Assembly: GCF_017876315.1 (NCBI RefSeq)
Contig: NZ_JAGINU010000001.1
Span: 3,348,001-3,412,000 of the forward strand
Length of the DNA stretch: 64,000 bases
Source of the DNA: Pseudonocardia parietis
GTDB taxonomy: Bacteria > Actinomycetota > Actinomycetes > Mycobacteriales > Pseudonocardiaceae
Direction: 5' to 3'
Made by a program: the position numbers and the translations under genes. Below are positions 38,458-47,804 of the stretch, piece by piece (the first letter of the stretch is position 1; the number at the start of each line of letters is the position of its first letter). Under the pieces are notes generated by a model. It did not search any database and had not been told where the DNA came from. It saw nothing but the letters and a program-made list of their open reading frames with translations.

Positions 38458-39251
38458 TCAGTTCCCCTCGGTGATGCGCCCGTCGAGATGGCGGGCCAGG
38501 AACCGCACGAGGGTCTGGTAGAGCTCGATGTTGCTGTCGGGGTTGACGAACCAATGCCCTTCGCGCTCGTTGAGCAGGTACTCGACTTCGGCGCCGCGGG
38601 CACGCAGTGCCTCGACGACCCGGTCGGAGTTGCTGCGGTGGACCCGCAGGTCGTTCGCCCCGTGCACGAGCAGTACCGGGGCGGTGATGTCGTTGACCCG
38701 TGTGATCGGGGACCGGGCGCGCATGTCGGCTTCCTGCTCCGGGTCGTCCGGGTCGCCCATGTAGCGCACGTAGTTGTTCACGAGCGAGCGCCGGGCGAAG
38801 GGGACGACTCGTCTACTGAGATCGACGAGGTCGGACATGCCGGTGTAGCTGATCGCTGCGGCGAACCTGCCCGGGGTGAACGCGGCGCCGACAAGTGCGG
38901 CGTAGCCACCGTAGGAGCTGCCGTAGATCGCGACCCGGGCCGGGTCGGTGTGGCCCTGGGTGATGGCCCAGTCCAGGGCGTCGATGACGTCGTCGTGCAT
39001 GCGTCCGGCGAACTGGCCGATCGCGGCCTGGGTGTGGGCCTTGCCGCGGAGGTGACCCGCCGGGCGGCCGGGTCGTCCGCCGCGGCGGTCTGCGGCCAGT
39101 CGCCGTCGAGGTCGCGGACGAACACGTTGAGCCGGTTGCGCCATGGGGCGAGGTAGGCGACCTTGAGGCTGTCTGGGGAGATGCGGGCGTCGATGCGGGC
39201 GGGCGGGCCGAAGAAGTCCTCGACGCTGATCAGCTCTCGTGCGGTCGTCAT
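38458..39251 (-). pseudogene. S9 family peptidase with a large internal deletion
   Basis: ATG 39251 starts MTTARELISVEDFFGPPARIDARISPD, equal to the start of the S9 peptidase at 5492. After DDPAARRVTS the sequence jumps, out of frame, to GKAHTQAAIGQFAGRMHDDVIDALDW and then runs to the end with Ser in GSSYGGY, HGANDLRV and EREGHWFVNP. About 390 codons (most of the propeller) are missing at a junction near 39047. The remaining hydrolase domain is about 85 percent identical to the intact copy. It cannot make a full enzyme. Confidence 0.92.
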
Positions 39252-39383
39252 GTGTGGCCTTTCGTGCCATTCTGCGGATAGTCGAATCGGTTGATCGGTG
39301 TCGCCGGCCGAGTCGTGGTCGGGGTGTGCGTCGAGCGCTGTGCGGATCGGGTGGGGTCGCTGTGCCGTTTCTCGACGCGCGGC

Positions 39384-39401
39384 GGGGAGCCATCGCTCCC
39401 C
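39384..39401. terminator. Hairpin downstream of the DPP IV-like gene
   Basis: GGGGAGC-CATC-GCTCCCC, 33 bases beyond the minus-strand stop at 39434. There is no T run, so termination is only suggested. Confidence 0.45.
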
Positions 39402-39433
39402 GGCGATGGCCTCGCCGTCGCTCTGGTGCCGGT

Positions 39434-41719
39434 TCAGCCGGACGGGTGGACGGCCCAGTCGGGCATCGGGGGGAATGGCGCGAGGCGGTAGGCCGGAGGT
39501 TCGGTGCCGCGCAGGTGACGAGCGAGGTAGTCCCAGGTGCGCCGTGTGACGTAGTGGAAGCGGCCGTGGAAGTTGTGCTCGACGCCGGGGATGACGAGCA
39601 TGTCGACGTCGGCGTCGGCCTCGATGAGCGCGTCGACCAGACGCATGCTCTGGTGGGGCAGGACGTTGTCGTCGAGCTCGCCGTCGATGAGCAGGAGCTT
39701 GCCGCGCAGGTTGCCGGCGTGCACTGTGTTGATCAACGCTCCACGGTTCTCTGCGGTGATCTGCCCGTGGTGCTGTTCGACCCAGAACGGCAGGTAGGTC
39801 GAGAAGTCGTGTGCGCCGGCCTGGGCGACGCCCACCGAGTAGAAATCCGGGTGGGTGAGCAGGGCCCGGGCGGTGAAGAACCCGCCGCCGGAGTGGCCGG
39901 TGATGCCGACCCGGTTGGTATCGAGCCAGGTGTGGCGTCGGCCGAGTTCGCGGATGGCGGCGACGTGGTCGTCGAGCGCCGCTGACATCCCCAGATCACC
40001 ATAGGAGTGATCGAAGAACGCCTTGCTACGCACCGGGGTACCCCGGCCGTCGAGGGCGACGACCGCGAAGCCGAGCGCGGCCAATGCTTCGGCCTCCCCG
40101 GTGAACAGGTCCCCGAACGCCGGTGACGCCCGGTGGATGTTGGGCCCGGGGTAGGTGTGGTCGACCACGGGATAGCGCCGGGCCGGGTCGAAGCCGTGCG
40201 GGCGCCACAACAGACCGTAAATCGCGGTGCGCCCGTCGGCGGCGGTCGTTCGGAACCGCTCGGGCGAGCTCCAGCCGGCCGCCTCCAGCGCCGTCGTGTC
40301 CGGAGCTTCGAGCTCGACCAGCACCTGGCCGTCGTCGCCGAGAATCCGCGTGCGGGGTGGGAGCGCGACGGTCGATGCGCGGTCGACGACGTAGTCGCCA
40401 CCTCGAGGTGGGGCGACGGCGTCGTGGTCGAGATCGTCGTCGGTGATCCGCACGAAGCCACCGCCGTCGAGGTCGACCCGGCAAATCTGGCGGACATAGG
40501 GATCGTTGTTCAGCCCGCACGCGAGAAGCCACACCTGGCGGCGGTGCTCGTCGACCCGCAGGACTCGGCGGACCAGCCACTGCCCCGCGGTGAGCTGCCG
40601 GAGCTGTTCGCCGTCGGCCGAGTAGAGGTACAGGTGGCCCCAGCCGTCGCGTTGGGACCACCACAGGATCTCGCCCGAGTCCAGAACGCGCATCAGTGGT
40701 GGGACGTGCAGGTACGGCGAGGGATCCACCCGGGTCTGGCCGGTCTCGGTGATCAGCGTCGTCATCGCACCGGTGCCGGGGTCGAGGCGGCGCAGCTCGA
40801 GAGCGCGGCCGTCTCGGGACTGGTGCAGGACGTGCACCGCTTCGCCGTTCTCCCCGGTCCACCACCGCCGGTCGAGGGCGTAGGGGGCCGTCAGCACCTC
40901 TGGTCCGCCCGCGACTGTGATGTTCTGCCCGGTGCGGACGTCGAGAACGTGCCACGTCATCGTTGCCTGGGTCTCGTCACCGGGCATCGGGTAACGGATG
41001 TGGTGCGCCACGGGCCGGCCGCCGCCCTTCGGGGCGGCCTCCACCAGGACCTGCTCGGGCAGCTCGCGCTGGTCGATCCGGTGGGTGATCAGCCGGGTGG
41101 AGTCCGGCGACCACGCCGCCACGAGCAGCGACTCGACTCCCAGCAGGGGCAGCTTCACCTTGGTCGCCGCCTCGAGCACCCCGCCGTAGTCCCAGCCGGG
41201 CTCGGCGTCGTCGGTGAGCGCGTACTCCTGCTTCCCGTCCCGGCTGCGGACCCACACGTTGCCGTCGCGCCGGAACGCCACCCACGACCGGTCCGGAGAC
41301 TCGATCTCCCCGGGGCCCGGTGGGGGACCGTCCTCGACCGTGAGGCACTGCCCGGTCTCATCGGACCACTCCCACCGTGTGTCGAACGCCGAGAAGCGGA
41401 TCGTGTCCGGGCTCCGGTCGGGAACCTCGAAGTCCACCGAGCCCGGGGGTAGGTCGTCGGCCTCCACCGCCCGCCCGGACGCCTGAGACAGTTCCGCGGC
41501 GAGCCGCTCGTGGTCGAACGCGTCGCGCCGGAGACCGGATGCCGGTTCGACCAGGATGTGGCGAGCTCCGGACCGGTACCAGAACCGCGCTCCGTCGCCG
41601 GACCACTGCGGTACCACCGTGGCGGTCGGGATCAACCGATCGCGGTACGGCGCGAGCATCCGCTCGGCACGGGCGTAGTCGGTGTCGGTGAGGGGAACGT
41701 ACTCAGACGAGTGATTCAT
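39434..41719 (-). CDS. Dipeptidyl peptidase IV-like S9 peptidase, complete
   Basis: 761 residues from ATG 41719. Residues 100-480 form the DPP IV N-terminal propeller (ESPDRSWVAFRRDGNVWV, a typical blade). The catalytic domain begins near YGLLWRPHGFDPARRYPVV and contains Ser in GHSGGGFF, acid in DGELDDNV, and His in GVEHNFHG. No signal peptide is seen, so it is probably cytoplasmic. It is the paralogue of the partial gene at the left edge. Order on this strand (MFS, DPP IV, S9, SMR) mirrors the left end of the window. Confidence 0.94.
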   Translation of the reverse strand: MNHSSEYVPLTDTDYARAERMLAPYRDRLIPTATVVPQWSGDGARFWYRSGARHILVEPASGLRRDAFDHERLAAELSQASGRAVEADDLPPGSVDFEVPDRSPDTIRFSAFDTRWEWSDETGQCLTVEDGPPPGPGEIESPDRSWVAFRRDGNVWVRSRDGKQEYALTDDAEPGWDYGGVLEAATKVKLPLLGVESLLVAAWSPDSTRLITHRIDQRELPEQVLVEAAPKGGGRPVAHHIRYPMPGDETQATMTWHVLDVRTGQNITVAGGPEVLTAPYALDRRWWTGENGEAVHVLHQSRDGRALELRRLDPGTGAMTTLITETGQTRVDPSPYLHVPPLMRVLDSGEILWWSQRDGWGHLYLYSADGEQLRQLTAGQWLVRRVLRVDEHRRQVWLLACGLNNDPYVRQICRVDLDGGGFVRITDDDLDHDAVAPPRGGDYVVDRASTVALPPRTRILGDDGQVLVELEAPDTTALEAAGWSSPERFRTTAADGRTAIYGLLWRPHGFDPARRYPVVDHTYPGPNIHRASPAFGDLFTGEAEALAALGFAVVALDGRGTPVRSKAFFDHSYGDLGMSAALDDHVAAIRELGRRHTWLDTNRVGITGHSGGGFFTARALLTHPDFYSVGVAQAGAHDFSTYLPFWVEQHHGQITAENRGALINTVHAGNLRGKLLLIDGELDDNVLPHQSMRLVDALIEADADVDMLVIPGVEHNFHGRFHYVTRRTWDYLARHLRGTEPPAYRLAPFPPMPDWAVHPSG

Positions 41720-41781
41720 GGGTTACTTTTCAGTAGGAGTAGGCGGTGGCAGGGTGAAACCGGGCGAGCGTGGGCGCCCGG

Positions 41782-43071
41782 TCATGGCGCTTGCGCCGGA
41801 GGGCGGATCGGTATGTCTCGATCAGTGGCAGACACCTCTCCGAGGGCGCGGAACGCTGGGGCGATCAGGGCGAGCAGCGCGGTGAGCACGGCGGCGCCGG
41901 CGAGCAGTGCGCCCGCGGTGCCGAGCCCGGCGGCAGAGGCGACCGCCGCAACCGGTGCGGTGGTCAGCGCCGGCGCAGCGAGCAGCAGGGTGTTCTGCGC
42001 GCCGAGCACCCGTCCGCGCATGGCATCCGGCGTCACCTCGATGATCAGCACGCCAAGGACGGCGGACACCGGCGCGTTGGTCAGCCCGACCAGCGCGGCC
42101 GCGGCCAGCACCACCCACGGGGCGGCGAGGCTGCCGAGCAGCGCGAACCCGGCCCCGAACCCGGCCATGCCGATGACGAACCAGGTCCGCCGCGACACCC
42201 GCCTGATCAGTGCTGCGTAGAGCGCGGATCCGGCGATGCTGCCCGCGGCGAGCGCGCTCAGCGTCAGACCGGTCAGCGCGGGCAGCCCGGCGGCGGTGAA
42301 GTACGCGGGCATCAGGGTGGTCTGCACAGCGGCGATGATGGCGACGAGCACCGCCGACACCAGCGTCGCACCGAGCACGAGCCGCGAGCGCGCGAGAAAC
42401 AACCACGACACCACCAGGTCGCCGACGGCACGGCGGACCGCTCCCCCAACCGGTCCGGGCCCGCGCACCTCGATCGCACCGGCCCGCGGATCGATCGCCA
42501 GGGTGGTGAGCGCGGCGAGCAGGCTCGTCGCCGCCGTCACCAACAGCACCGACGACGCCGGGCCGAGCAGCGCGACCAGCAGGCCACCGACGCCGGGACC
42601 GGCGAGCACCAGCACGTTGCCGACGTTCTCCCGGGCCGCGACCAGCCGGTCGAGGCGGCCGGGGCGCGGGTCGCCGAGCCGGGCCAGGACCGGCAGCAGG
42701 GCCTCCTGCGCGGTCATGCCGGGCAGCCGGGTGACCGCGCCGAGCACGCCCAGGACCAGGAACCACGTCATGTCCAGGCCCCACAGGGCGTCGACCAGTG
42801 GGAGCGTCGCCGTCGACGCCGCGCCGAGCACCCCGCAGACCGCGGCGACCGCGCGCCGGTCGACCCGGTCGACCAGCAATCCCGACACCAACCCGGTCGC
42901 GACCGACGCCGCCGCGCTCACGGTGGCGAGCAGCCCGGCGGCCAGCACGTCGCCGGTGCGCGCCAGGACCAGCAAGGGCAGGACCGCCGCGGCGATCCCG
43001 GAGCCGAGCAGGGACAGCCCGTAGGAGACGAACCACAGCACCGGGCTCGCCCGCAGAGGTGTGCGGGTCAT
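41782..43071 (-). CDS. MFS transporter (drug exporter type)
   Basis: 429 residues from ATG 43071, twelve helices. LVSGLLVDRVDRRAVAAVCG is the MFS loop 2-3 motif, and RENVGNVLVLAGPGVGGLLVALLG is typical of the MFS_3/enterobactin-exporter group (EntS-like) of antibiotic and siderophore efflux pumps. It ends 62 bases before the DPP IV-like gene on the same strand, and so probably shares its transcript. Its start overlaps (ATGA) the end of a 70-codon frame (43280..43068) that I cannot identify. Confidence 0.9.
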   Translation of the reverse strand: MTRTPLRASPVLWFVSYGLSLLGSGIAAAVLPLLVLARTGDVLAAGLLATVSAAASVATGLVSGLLVDRVDRRAVAAVCGVLGAASTATLPLVDALWGLDMTWFLVLGVLGAVTRLPGMTAQEALLPVLARLGDPRPGRLDRLVAARENVGNVLVLAGPGVGGLLVALLGPASSVLLVTAATSLLAALTTLAIDPRAGAIEVRGPGPVGGAVRRAVGDLVVSWLFLARSRLVLGATLVSAVLVAIIAAVQTTLMPAYFTAAGLPALTGLTLSALAAGSIAGSALYAALIRRVSRRTWFVIGMAGFGAGFALLGSLAAPWVVLAAAALVGLTNAPVSAVLGVLIIEVTPDAMRGRVLGAQNTLLLAAPALTTAPVAAVASAAGLGTAGALLAGAAVLTALLALIAPAFRALGEVSATDRDIPIRPPAQAP

Positions 43072-43360
43072 CGGGCCAGCCGCTTCGTGCTCGTGCGGAG
43101 CCCGCCCTCATCGGTGTGTGTCGCTTCCTCGCGCAGTCGCTGCCCGGTCATGGTCACGCCGTCCTCGATCAATGATGTGTGCTGTCCTGAGGAGACGCTG
43201 TGCCGTTGCGGCAGAGTCAAGCCATGGAGCCGGATCGTGTGATCCACCTCCGCACTGTGTTGACCATCCCGCGACGGCACGGTGTACGTGGCATCGGGGA
43301 CCGCTGGTGGGTTCCCCAGCCCGGATCTGCGACGGGTGTGGCCGAGTCATCGGGTCGGCA

Positions 43361-43500
43361 TCAGCCCGTTCTGCAGGCCCAGGCAGGGATCCCCACCCGG
43401 TTGCGCAGGCCGAGGCGGTCCCGGCTGCGGCCGAGATGGGGCTGCACGGTGCTGACGGCCAGGTCGGTGGAGGGCCTCGCCGGCATCGAAGCCGAGCGGC
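43361..43500 (-). pseudogene. LuxR-type helix-turn-helix relic
   Basis: LAVSTVQPHLGRSRDRLGLRNRVGIPAWACRTG and a stop match the end of NarL/LuxR DNA-binding domains (usually VSTVKTHLxRIxxKLGVRDR). The rest of the regulator is missing. It lies just before repeat copy 3. Confidence 0.6.
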
Positions 43501-43589
43501 GCATGCAGTGGCGCCCACCGGAGTGGTGTGTGACCCGGAACAGGATGACACGGCCCGACCGCGTTCGTCCGCCTTCGGATGAGGTGGTC

Positions 43590-43899
43590 ATGCCCTCGCC
43601 GGGCGGGCAGGTCTCCGGGATGGCGGCACCGTGCCATCCCGTCGACCTCCCGGAGGGCGTACCGCACGGACGCCCGTACGGTCGGTCTGGCGACAGATCG
43701 ACGGGATGGCACTCGAAGACGCAGAGGGTCGGGCTCGCCCCCGGGCATCAACGCCAGAAGCCGACGATGGACCGTCGCCCGTGGGATACGCGGCAGCGAG
43801 TCCGTGCAGCGCCCGAGGGGTAACGGCGAACATCGCGCATTCCCGGAAGTAGTGGATCTTGTCTCCGCGGGTTGTGGGTTCGATTCCCACGGGGCCCAC
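43590..43899 (+). repeat. Structured dispersed repeat, copy 3 (middle deleted)
   Basis: Starts ATGCCCTCGCCGGGCGGGC and keeps the outer arms (43631..43646 with 43698..43712, 15 bp), but the inner stem loop region is shortened. A 105-base block (43769..43873) aligns with copy 2 without gaps and leads to the tRNA-3'-half-like end. Same orientation as copies 1 and 2. Confidence 0.7.
43852..43898 (+). other. tRNA 3'-half-like fold at the end of repeat copy 3
   Basis: Stem GTGGA/TCCGC with loop TCTTGTC, variable GGGTT, T-arm GTGGG-TTCGATT-CCCAC, then GGGGCCC and A. Two T-stem pairs differ from copy 2 but remain paired. A complete tRNA cannot be folded, because no matching 5' acceptor strand (GGGCCCC) or D arm lies upstream. 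Confidence 0.55.
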
Positions 43900-44324
43900 G
43901 TATTCCCAGGTCGCGAAGCTGTTCGTCGTCGCCGCCAAGGTCGGCCCCCGGCGTACCCCCGGCTTGGATGACTACTCCAGCGTGACGATGAGCCGCTCGT
44001 CCTCCATCGGGGCTTGCACCGCTGGGAAGCCGAGCGCGACCATCTTGACGGCCACGGCCAGGACCCCCTCATGCGAGTCGTCACGACGACTAGACCGTCG
44101 ACACCTGGAGCCCCGGCGCCGGCTGGCAGCGCACCGTCGACCGGGCCCCCGTGTCTGGGTTCAGATGATGTGGGACTCGCCTCGGGCATGGGCTTGGGGC
44201 CCGAATGTCGTTCACGACAACTGCCGTCTTGACCTCGTCGCCCCGCTCGACGACCGCATCGGGACAGATCACCAGGCCACCTGGCAGCGAATGACCCCAG
44301 CCCGGCTGAGCGGAGCGCAATCCC
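43900..44324. other. Gap after repeat copy 3
   Basis: No gene recognised on either strand. If copies 2 and 3 are element ends, this is the first DNA outside. Confidence 0.45.
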
Positions 44325-44640
44325 ATGAGCGATCCGATGCCCGTCGTACTCGAAGCGGGTCTACAGGACGCCGAGATCACCGTACGAGTCCGCGAGGATC
44401 ACGACGAACTGCTCGACGATCTCCAGGTCGAGCAGCTCCGCGGGTCACGCGTCATGGAGTTCTCGGCCGCGTCGACGCTCGAGGTGCTCTCAACGAGCCT
44501 CCAGACCTACGGCCCAATCGGCGGCGCGGTCGTCGGCGGAGCCATCGGAGTCCGTTCGATACCGAAGGCAGCGTGGGAGGCGTTCGGCTGGCCACTCGCT
44601 GCGACAGTTCGCGTTGACCTTCCGCGGCAGAGTCGTACTG
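44325..44640 (+). CDS. Hypothetical protein, probably truncated
   Basis: ATG 44325 (MSDPMPVVLEAGLQDAEITVR). About 100 residues look protein-like: an acidic N-terminal half and a hydrophobic glycine-rich stretch GPIGGAVVGGAIGV that could be a membrane segment. After AWEAFGWPLAA the composition changes, and another frame (RQFALTFRGRVVLEAIVTWLRA) looks more natural, which suggests a frameshift. The open frame then runs on into the S9 relic. I do not recognise the family. Confidence 0.35.
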
Positions 44641-44864
44641 GAGGCAATCGTCACCTGGCTACGCGCGTCGGGAGACGCTCCCCAGAGGGGGCCGATCGTC
44701 GGCTGGATGTGCTTCTCGATCTTGCTGACATGCCCGGCGTGGGTCTTGCGCTCGACGTAGATGACGTCGAGCCAGCGGTACGCTCCGCCGACGGCCGGGG
44801 TCGCACAGACTCCTACCGCGAGACCTTGCGCGTACGACGGCGTCAGCGATCCCCGGCCGGTGCA

Positions 44865-45623
44865 CTCGACCGCCTCTCCCCGGAGGGCCTGAACTGCTGG
44901 GAGGCCGGCTGGTGCGGGCCCGAGCACGTCGCGGCCATCGCTGGTCGTGAACATCCACGGAGGCCCGAGCTGGGCGTTCCGCGACCGGTGGTCGATGAAG
45001 CACCAGTGGATTCCCCTGCTCGTCTCCCGCGGGTACGCGGTGCTCAACCCCAACCCTCGCGGAAGCAGCGGACGCGGCCAAGATTTCGCGAGCCTGGTGG
45101 TGGGGGACATGGGCGGTGCCGACACCGACGACTACCTGTCCGGTATCGATGCGCTCGTCGAGCGCGACGTCGTCGACCCCGACCGGGTCGGCCTGATCGG
45201 CGGGAGCTACGGCGGCTTCATGTCGCCGTGGCTGGTGACCCAGGACCGGCGGTTCGCCGCCTCGGTGCCGATCTCCCCGGTCACCGACTGGTACAGCCAG
45301 AGCTTCACGAGCAATATCGGCGCCTGGGGCAACCGGTTCCTCGACGGCGATCCGGAGCGGCACGGCACCCGCGTCCTTACCCGCAGTCCTGTCCTGCACG
45401 CCAGCAAGGTCCGCACCCCGTGCCTGAACGTCGCCGGAGCGCTGGACAACTGCCCACCACCCGGGCAGGACAGGAGTTCCACCAGGCCCTCCGGGTACGC
45501 GGCGTGCCCTCGACACTGGTGATCTACCCGCAGGAGGGCCACGGGGTGCGGGCCTATCGGGCGCAGATCGACTTCCTGGCCCGGATGCTGGACTGGTTCG
45601 AGCGCTACATGCCGGCGGGGTAG
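44865..45623 (+). pseudogene. S9 family peptidase with internal deletion and frameshift
   Basis: LDRLSPEGLNCWEAGWCGPEHV equals the propeller segment of the S9 peptidase at 25917..27914 (TRLSPQGTNCWEAEWCGPDRV). It then jumps to VVNIHGGPSWAF, losing about 200 codons. The hydrolase part contains Ser in IGGSYGGFM. Near 45467 a base is lost; EFHQALRVRGVPSTLVIYPQEGHGVRAY continues in the next frame to the stop at 45623. No N-terminal half is present. Confidence 0.88.
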
Positions 45624-46455
45624 GCCGGCTCGGCCTTGTCGGCCACACGGCACGAATGCCCTCGCTGAGGATGTCGGCCATGACGGAGTGGTGGCCCTTG
45701 CCCGGGAAGATCCGGGTGACGACCGTCAAGGACGGGTACTGGCGGACGAGCAGGGTTTCGGCCATCAGGAGGGCCGAGCTGAGCAACCCGAAGGCGGCCA
45801 GGTGAGGTTGCCCGGTCTCCTGCTCGCCGGCCCCGAAGAAGACGTTAGCCTGCATGTCCGTGTTGGCGGCGGCATAGTCCGCCTCCAGTCGGAAGGCCGC
45901 CCGGTCCGAGGCGTTGCTCGACGGGCTACCGATGATGTAACGACGAAATGCGCCAGGTCGGGCGAAGAGGGCGTAGTTGGTGAACCCGCCGCCTGCCGAG
46001 TGGCCGAACAGGCCGTGGTCGTCCTCCATGCGGTAGTCGCGCTGCAACGCCGGTCGCACGTCATCGACCAGGAAGTCCAACAGGTCGTCGGCCTGGCGCG
46101 GTGCATCCTCCTCCAGCGGCATCAGCTGCCGCAGGACGTCACCGCCCGGCCCGTCGAAGAACGGCGTCTCGCCCGGCGGCCAGAGGTCGATCAGCCGGCG
46201 GCGCCCCGCTTCGGCCCAGCCCTCTTCGCCTGCGCATCCGACACCGACGATGATCAGCTCAGGTGCCAGACCGCCGATGGTCAGCGTGCTCATGAGGCCG
46301 ACGGCCAAGTGGAGCAGCTGGGGCCCGTCGGTCAACCAGAGCACCGGGTACTGCGTCTCCGGGTTGCTCCCATAGCCCGCCCGCAGTGCTACCTGGACCT
46401 CGTAGTCCCAGTCGAACGCGGTACTGCGCATCGCGATGGCGGGCTCGATCGACAT
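45605..46455 (-). CDS. Alpha/beta hydrolase, IroE/Fes-type esterase, frame altered at its end
   Basis: About 275 recognisable residues from ATG 46455 (ATG 46431 is an alternative). It belongs to the esterase D/IroE-like group: PVLWLTDGPQLLHLAVGL near the start, Ser in GLFGHSAGGGF, and His in FPGKGHHSVM. Such enzymes hydrolyse siderophore or other esters. After SEGIRAVW one G seems missing near 45643. Restoring it gives ADKAEPAYPAGM and a stop at 45605, whereas the actual frame runs on to 44659 through antisense of the S9 relic. Convergent with that relic, with 19 bases of overlap. Confidence 0.75.
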
Positions 46456-46653
46456 CGTCGATGCCACCCCCGGGGTCCTCGGTCGCGTGCCACGCCGGAA
46501 CCGATGCTCCACCCGGGGCGTCGAGCCGGCGGACCGGGGAGATCCAGAGGAACCACCAGCGGCGTGCTGCCGGGACCGAGGACCCGATCGCAGGTTCCGA
46601 CCAGCGGAACCTCTGCATTCGCTGCGGTCATGTCCTGGGTCACGCTGGAAGGT

Positions 46654-47706
46654 ATGACTCCTCTGCGGATCGTCCAGTGGTCGACCGGCAACGTCGGCGG
46701 CCGGTCTCTGCGTGCCGTCATCGAGCACCCCGACCTGGATCTCGTCGGCGTCTATGCCCACTCCGCGACCAAGGTCGGCAGGGACGCGGGTGAGCTGTGC
46801 GACCTGCCCTCGACGGGGGTGAAGGTCACGGCGGACCATGCCGAGATCGTGGGGTTGAAGGCCGATTGCGTGCTCTACATGCCCTTCCGCGCCGAGTCGG
46901 ACGTCCTGGTGGCGCTGCTCGAGGCCGGCACCAACGTCGTCACGACGTTAGGGGACTTCCAGAACCCGGACTTCGTCGAGCCCGGCCTCCGTGCACGGAT
47001 CGAGGAGGCCTGTGCCACCGGTGGCTCCTCGATCTTCTCCACGGGCAGCAGCCCCGGCTTCGTAACCGATGCCCTGCCGATCGTGTTGTCGATGATGTCC
47101 CGCCGGATCGACCGGCTGAGCGTCGACGAGTACTCCGACGTCACGACCCGGAACTCCCCGGACATCGTCTTCACCGCGATGGGCTTCGGGCGCCGGCCAG
47201 CGGATGCCGACTCGGCCGGTCTCGCAGCGCATCTCAAGCGCAGTCGGGAGCGGTCCTTCCATCTGCTCGCGAACGCGTTCGGACTGCCGCTCGACAGCGT
47301 CGAGACCAAGGCCGAGATCGCGTTGACCCGCGAGCGCACCGAGATCGCGGCGGGGGTCGTCGAGGGCGGCACAGTCGGCGGTACCCGGCTGACCGTGTCT
47401 GGCATCCGCAACGGCGAGCCACTCCTGCAGTTCCGGGCGAACTGGTACTGCACGCGCGATCTCGAGACGCCGGAGGGGGAGGATTGGGACCTGCTCTACT
47501 CGGGCTGGCGGATCGCGTTGCGCGGTGACACCCCGATCGACGCCGTGATCACCTTCCCGGTCGCGGAGGAGGACTACGCCGCGTTCAGTCCCGGCCTGAC
47601 GGCCCACCCGGCGGTCAACGCTGTGCCCTACGTCTGCGCGGCCCGTCCCGGGATCTTGCGCTCGCTCGATCTCCCACATCTGGTCCCCGCGTTCACCGGC
47701 CGGTGA
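46654..47706 (+). CDS. DapB-like NAD(P)H-dependent dehydrogenase (2,4-diaminopentanoate dehydrogenase-like)
   Basis: 350 residues. ATG 46654 starts the natural Rossmann N-terminus TPLRIVQWSTGNVGGRSLRAVIEHPDLDLVGVY; ATG 46630 would add eight residues. The nucleotide loop is STGNVGG, and the conserved GSSIFSTGSSPGFVTDALP marks the substrate domain of the DapB_N/amine dehydrogenase group. Relatives act on diamino acids or in steroid and terpenoid pathways of actinomycetes. It stands alone between an esterase and an IS481 relic; no regulator is adjacent. It appears intact. Confidence 0.88.
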   Translation: MTPLRIVQWSTGNVGGRSLRAVIEHPDLDLVGVYAHSATKVGRDAGELCDLPSTGVKVTADHAEIVGLKADCVLYMPFRAESDVLVALLEAGTNVVTTLGDFQNPDFVEPGLRARIEEACATGGSSIFSTGSSPGFVTDALPIVLSMMSRRIDRLSVDEYSDVTTRNSPDIVFTAMGFGRRPADADSAGLAAHLKRSRERSFHLLANAFGLPLDSVETKAEIALTRERTEIAAGVVEGGTVGGTRLTVSGIRNGEPLLQFRANWYCTRDLETPEGEDWDLLYSGWRIALRGDTPIDAVITFPVAEEDYAAFSPGLTAHPAVNAVPYVCAARPGILRSLDLPHLVPAFTGR

Positions 47707-47804
47707 CCCACGGGCGGACACGCCTTGGGATGATCTTGATGTGAGGGGAGGGCCTCCGAGTCCGGTGTGGATTGCGACATCGACGCCGTTCCCAGGAGGT
47801 CCTC

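Noticed and set aside
43852..43898. A tRNA gene
   Set aside because: Only the 3' half folds; the 5' acceptor strand and D arm are missing, and the anticodon loop lacks the invariant U33.
43588..43938. Minus-strand protein containing GIEPTTRGDKIHYF and its counterpart in copy 2
   Set aside because: The GIEP motif is the antisense of a tRNA-type T-arm; the two copies differ at many amino acids and covary at the nucleotide level, so a structured DNA or RNA is the better explanation.
44690..44800. Possible tyrosine recombinase N-terminus on the minus strand (WLDVIYVERKTHAGHVSKIEKHIQPTIGPL)
   Set aside because: Too short, with no catalytic domain and no supporting second motif; the resemblance may be chance.
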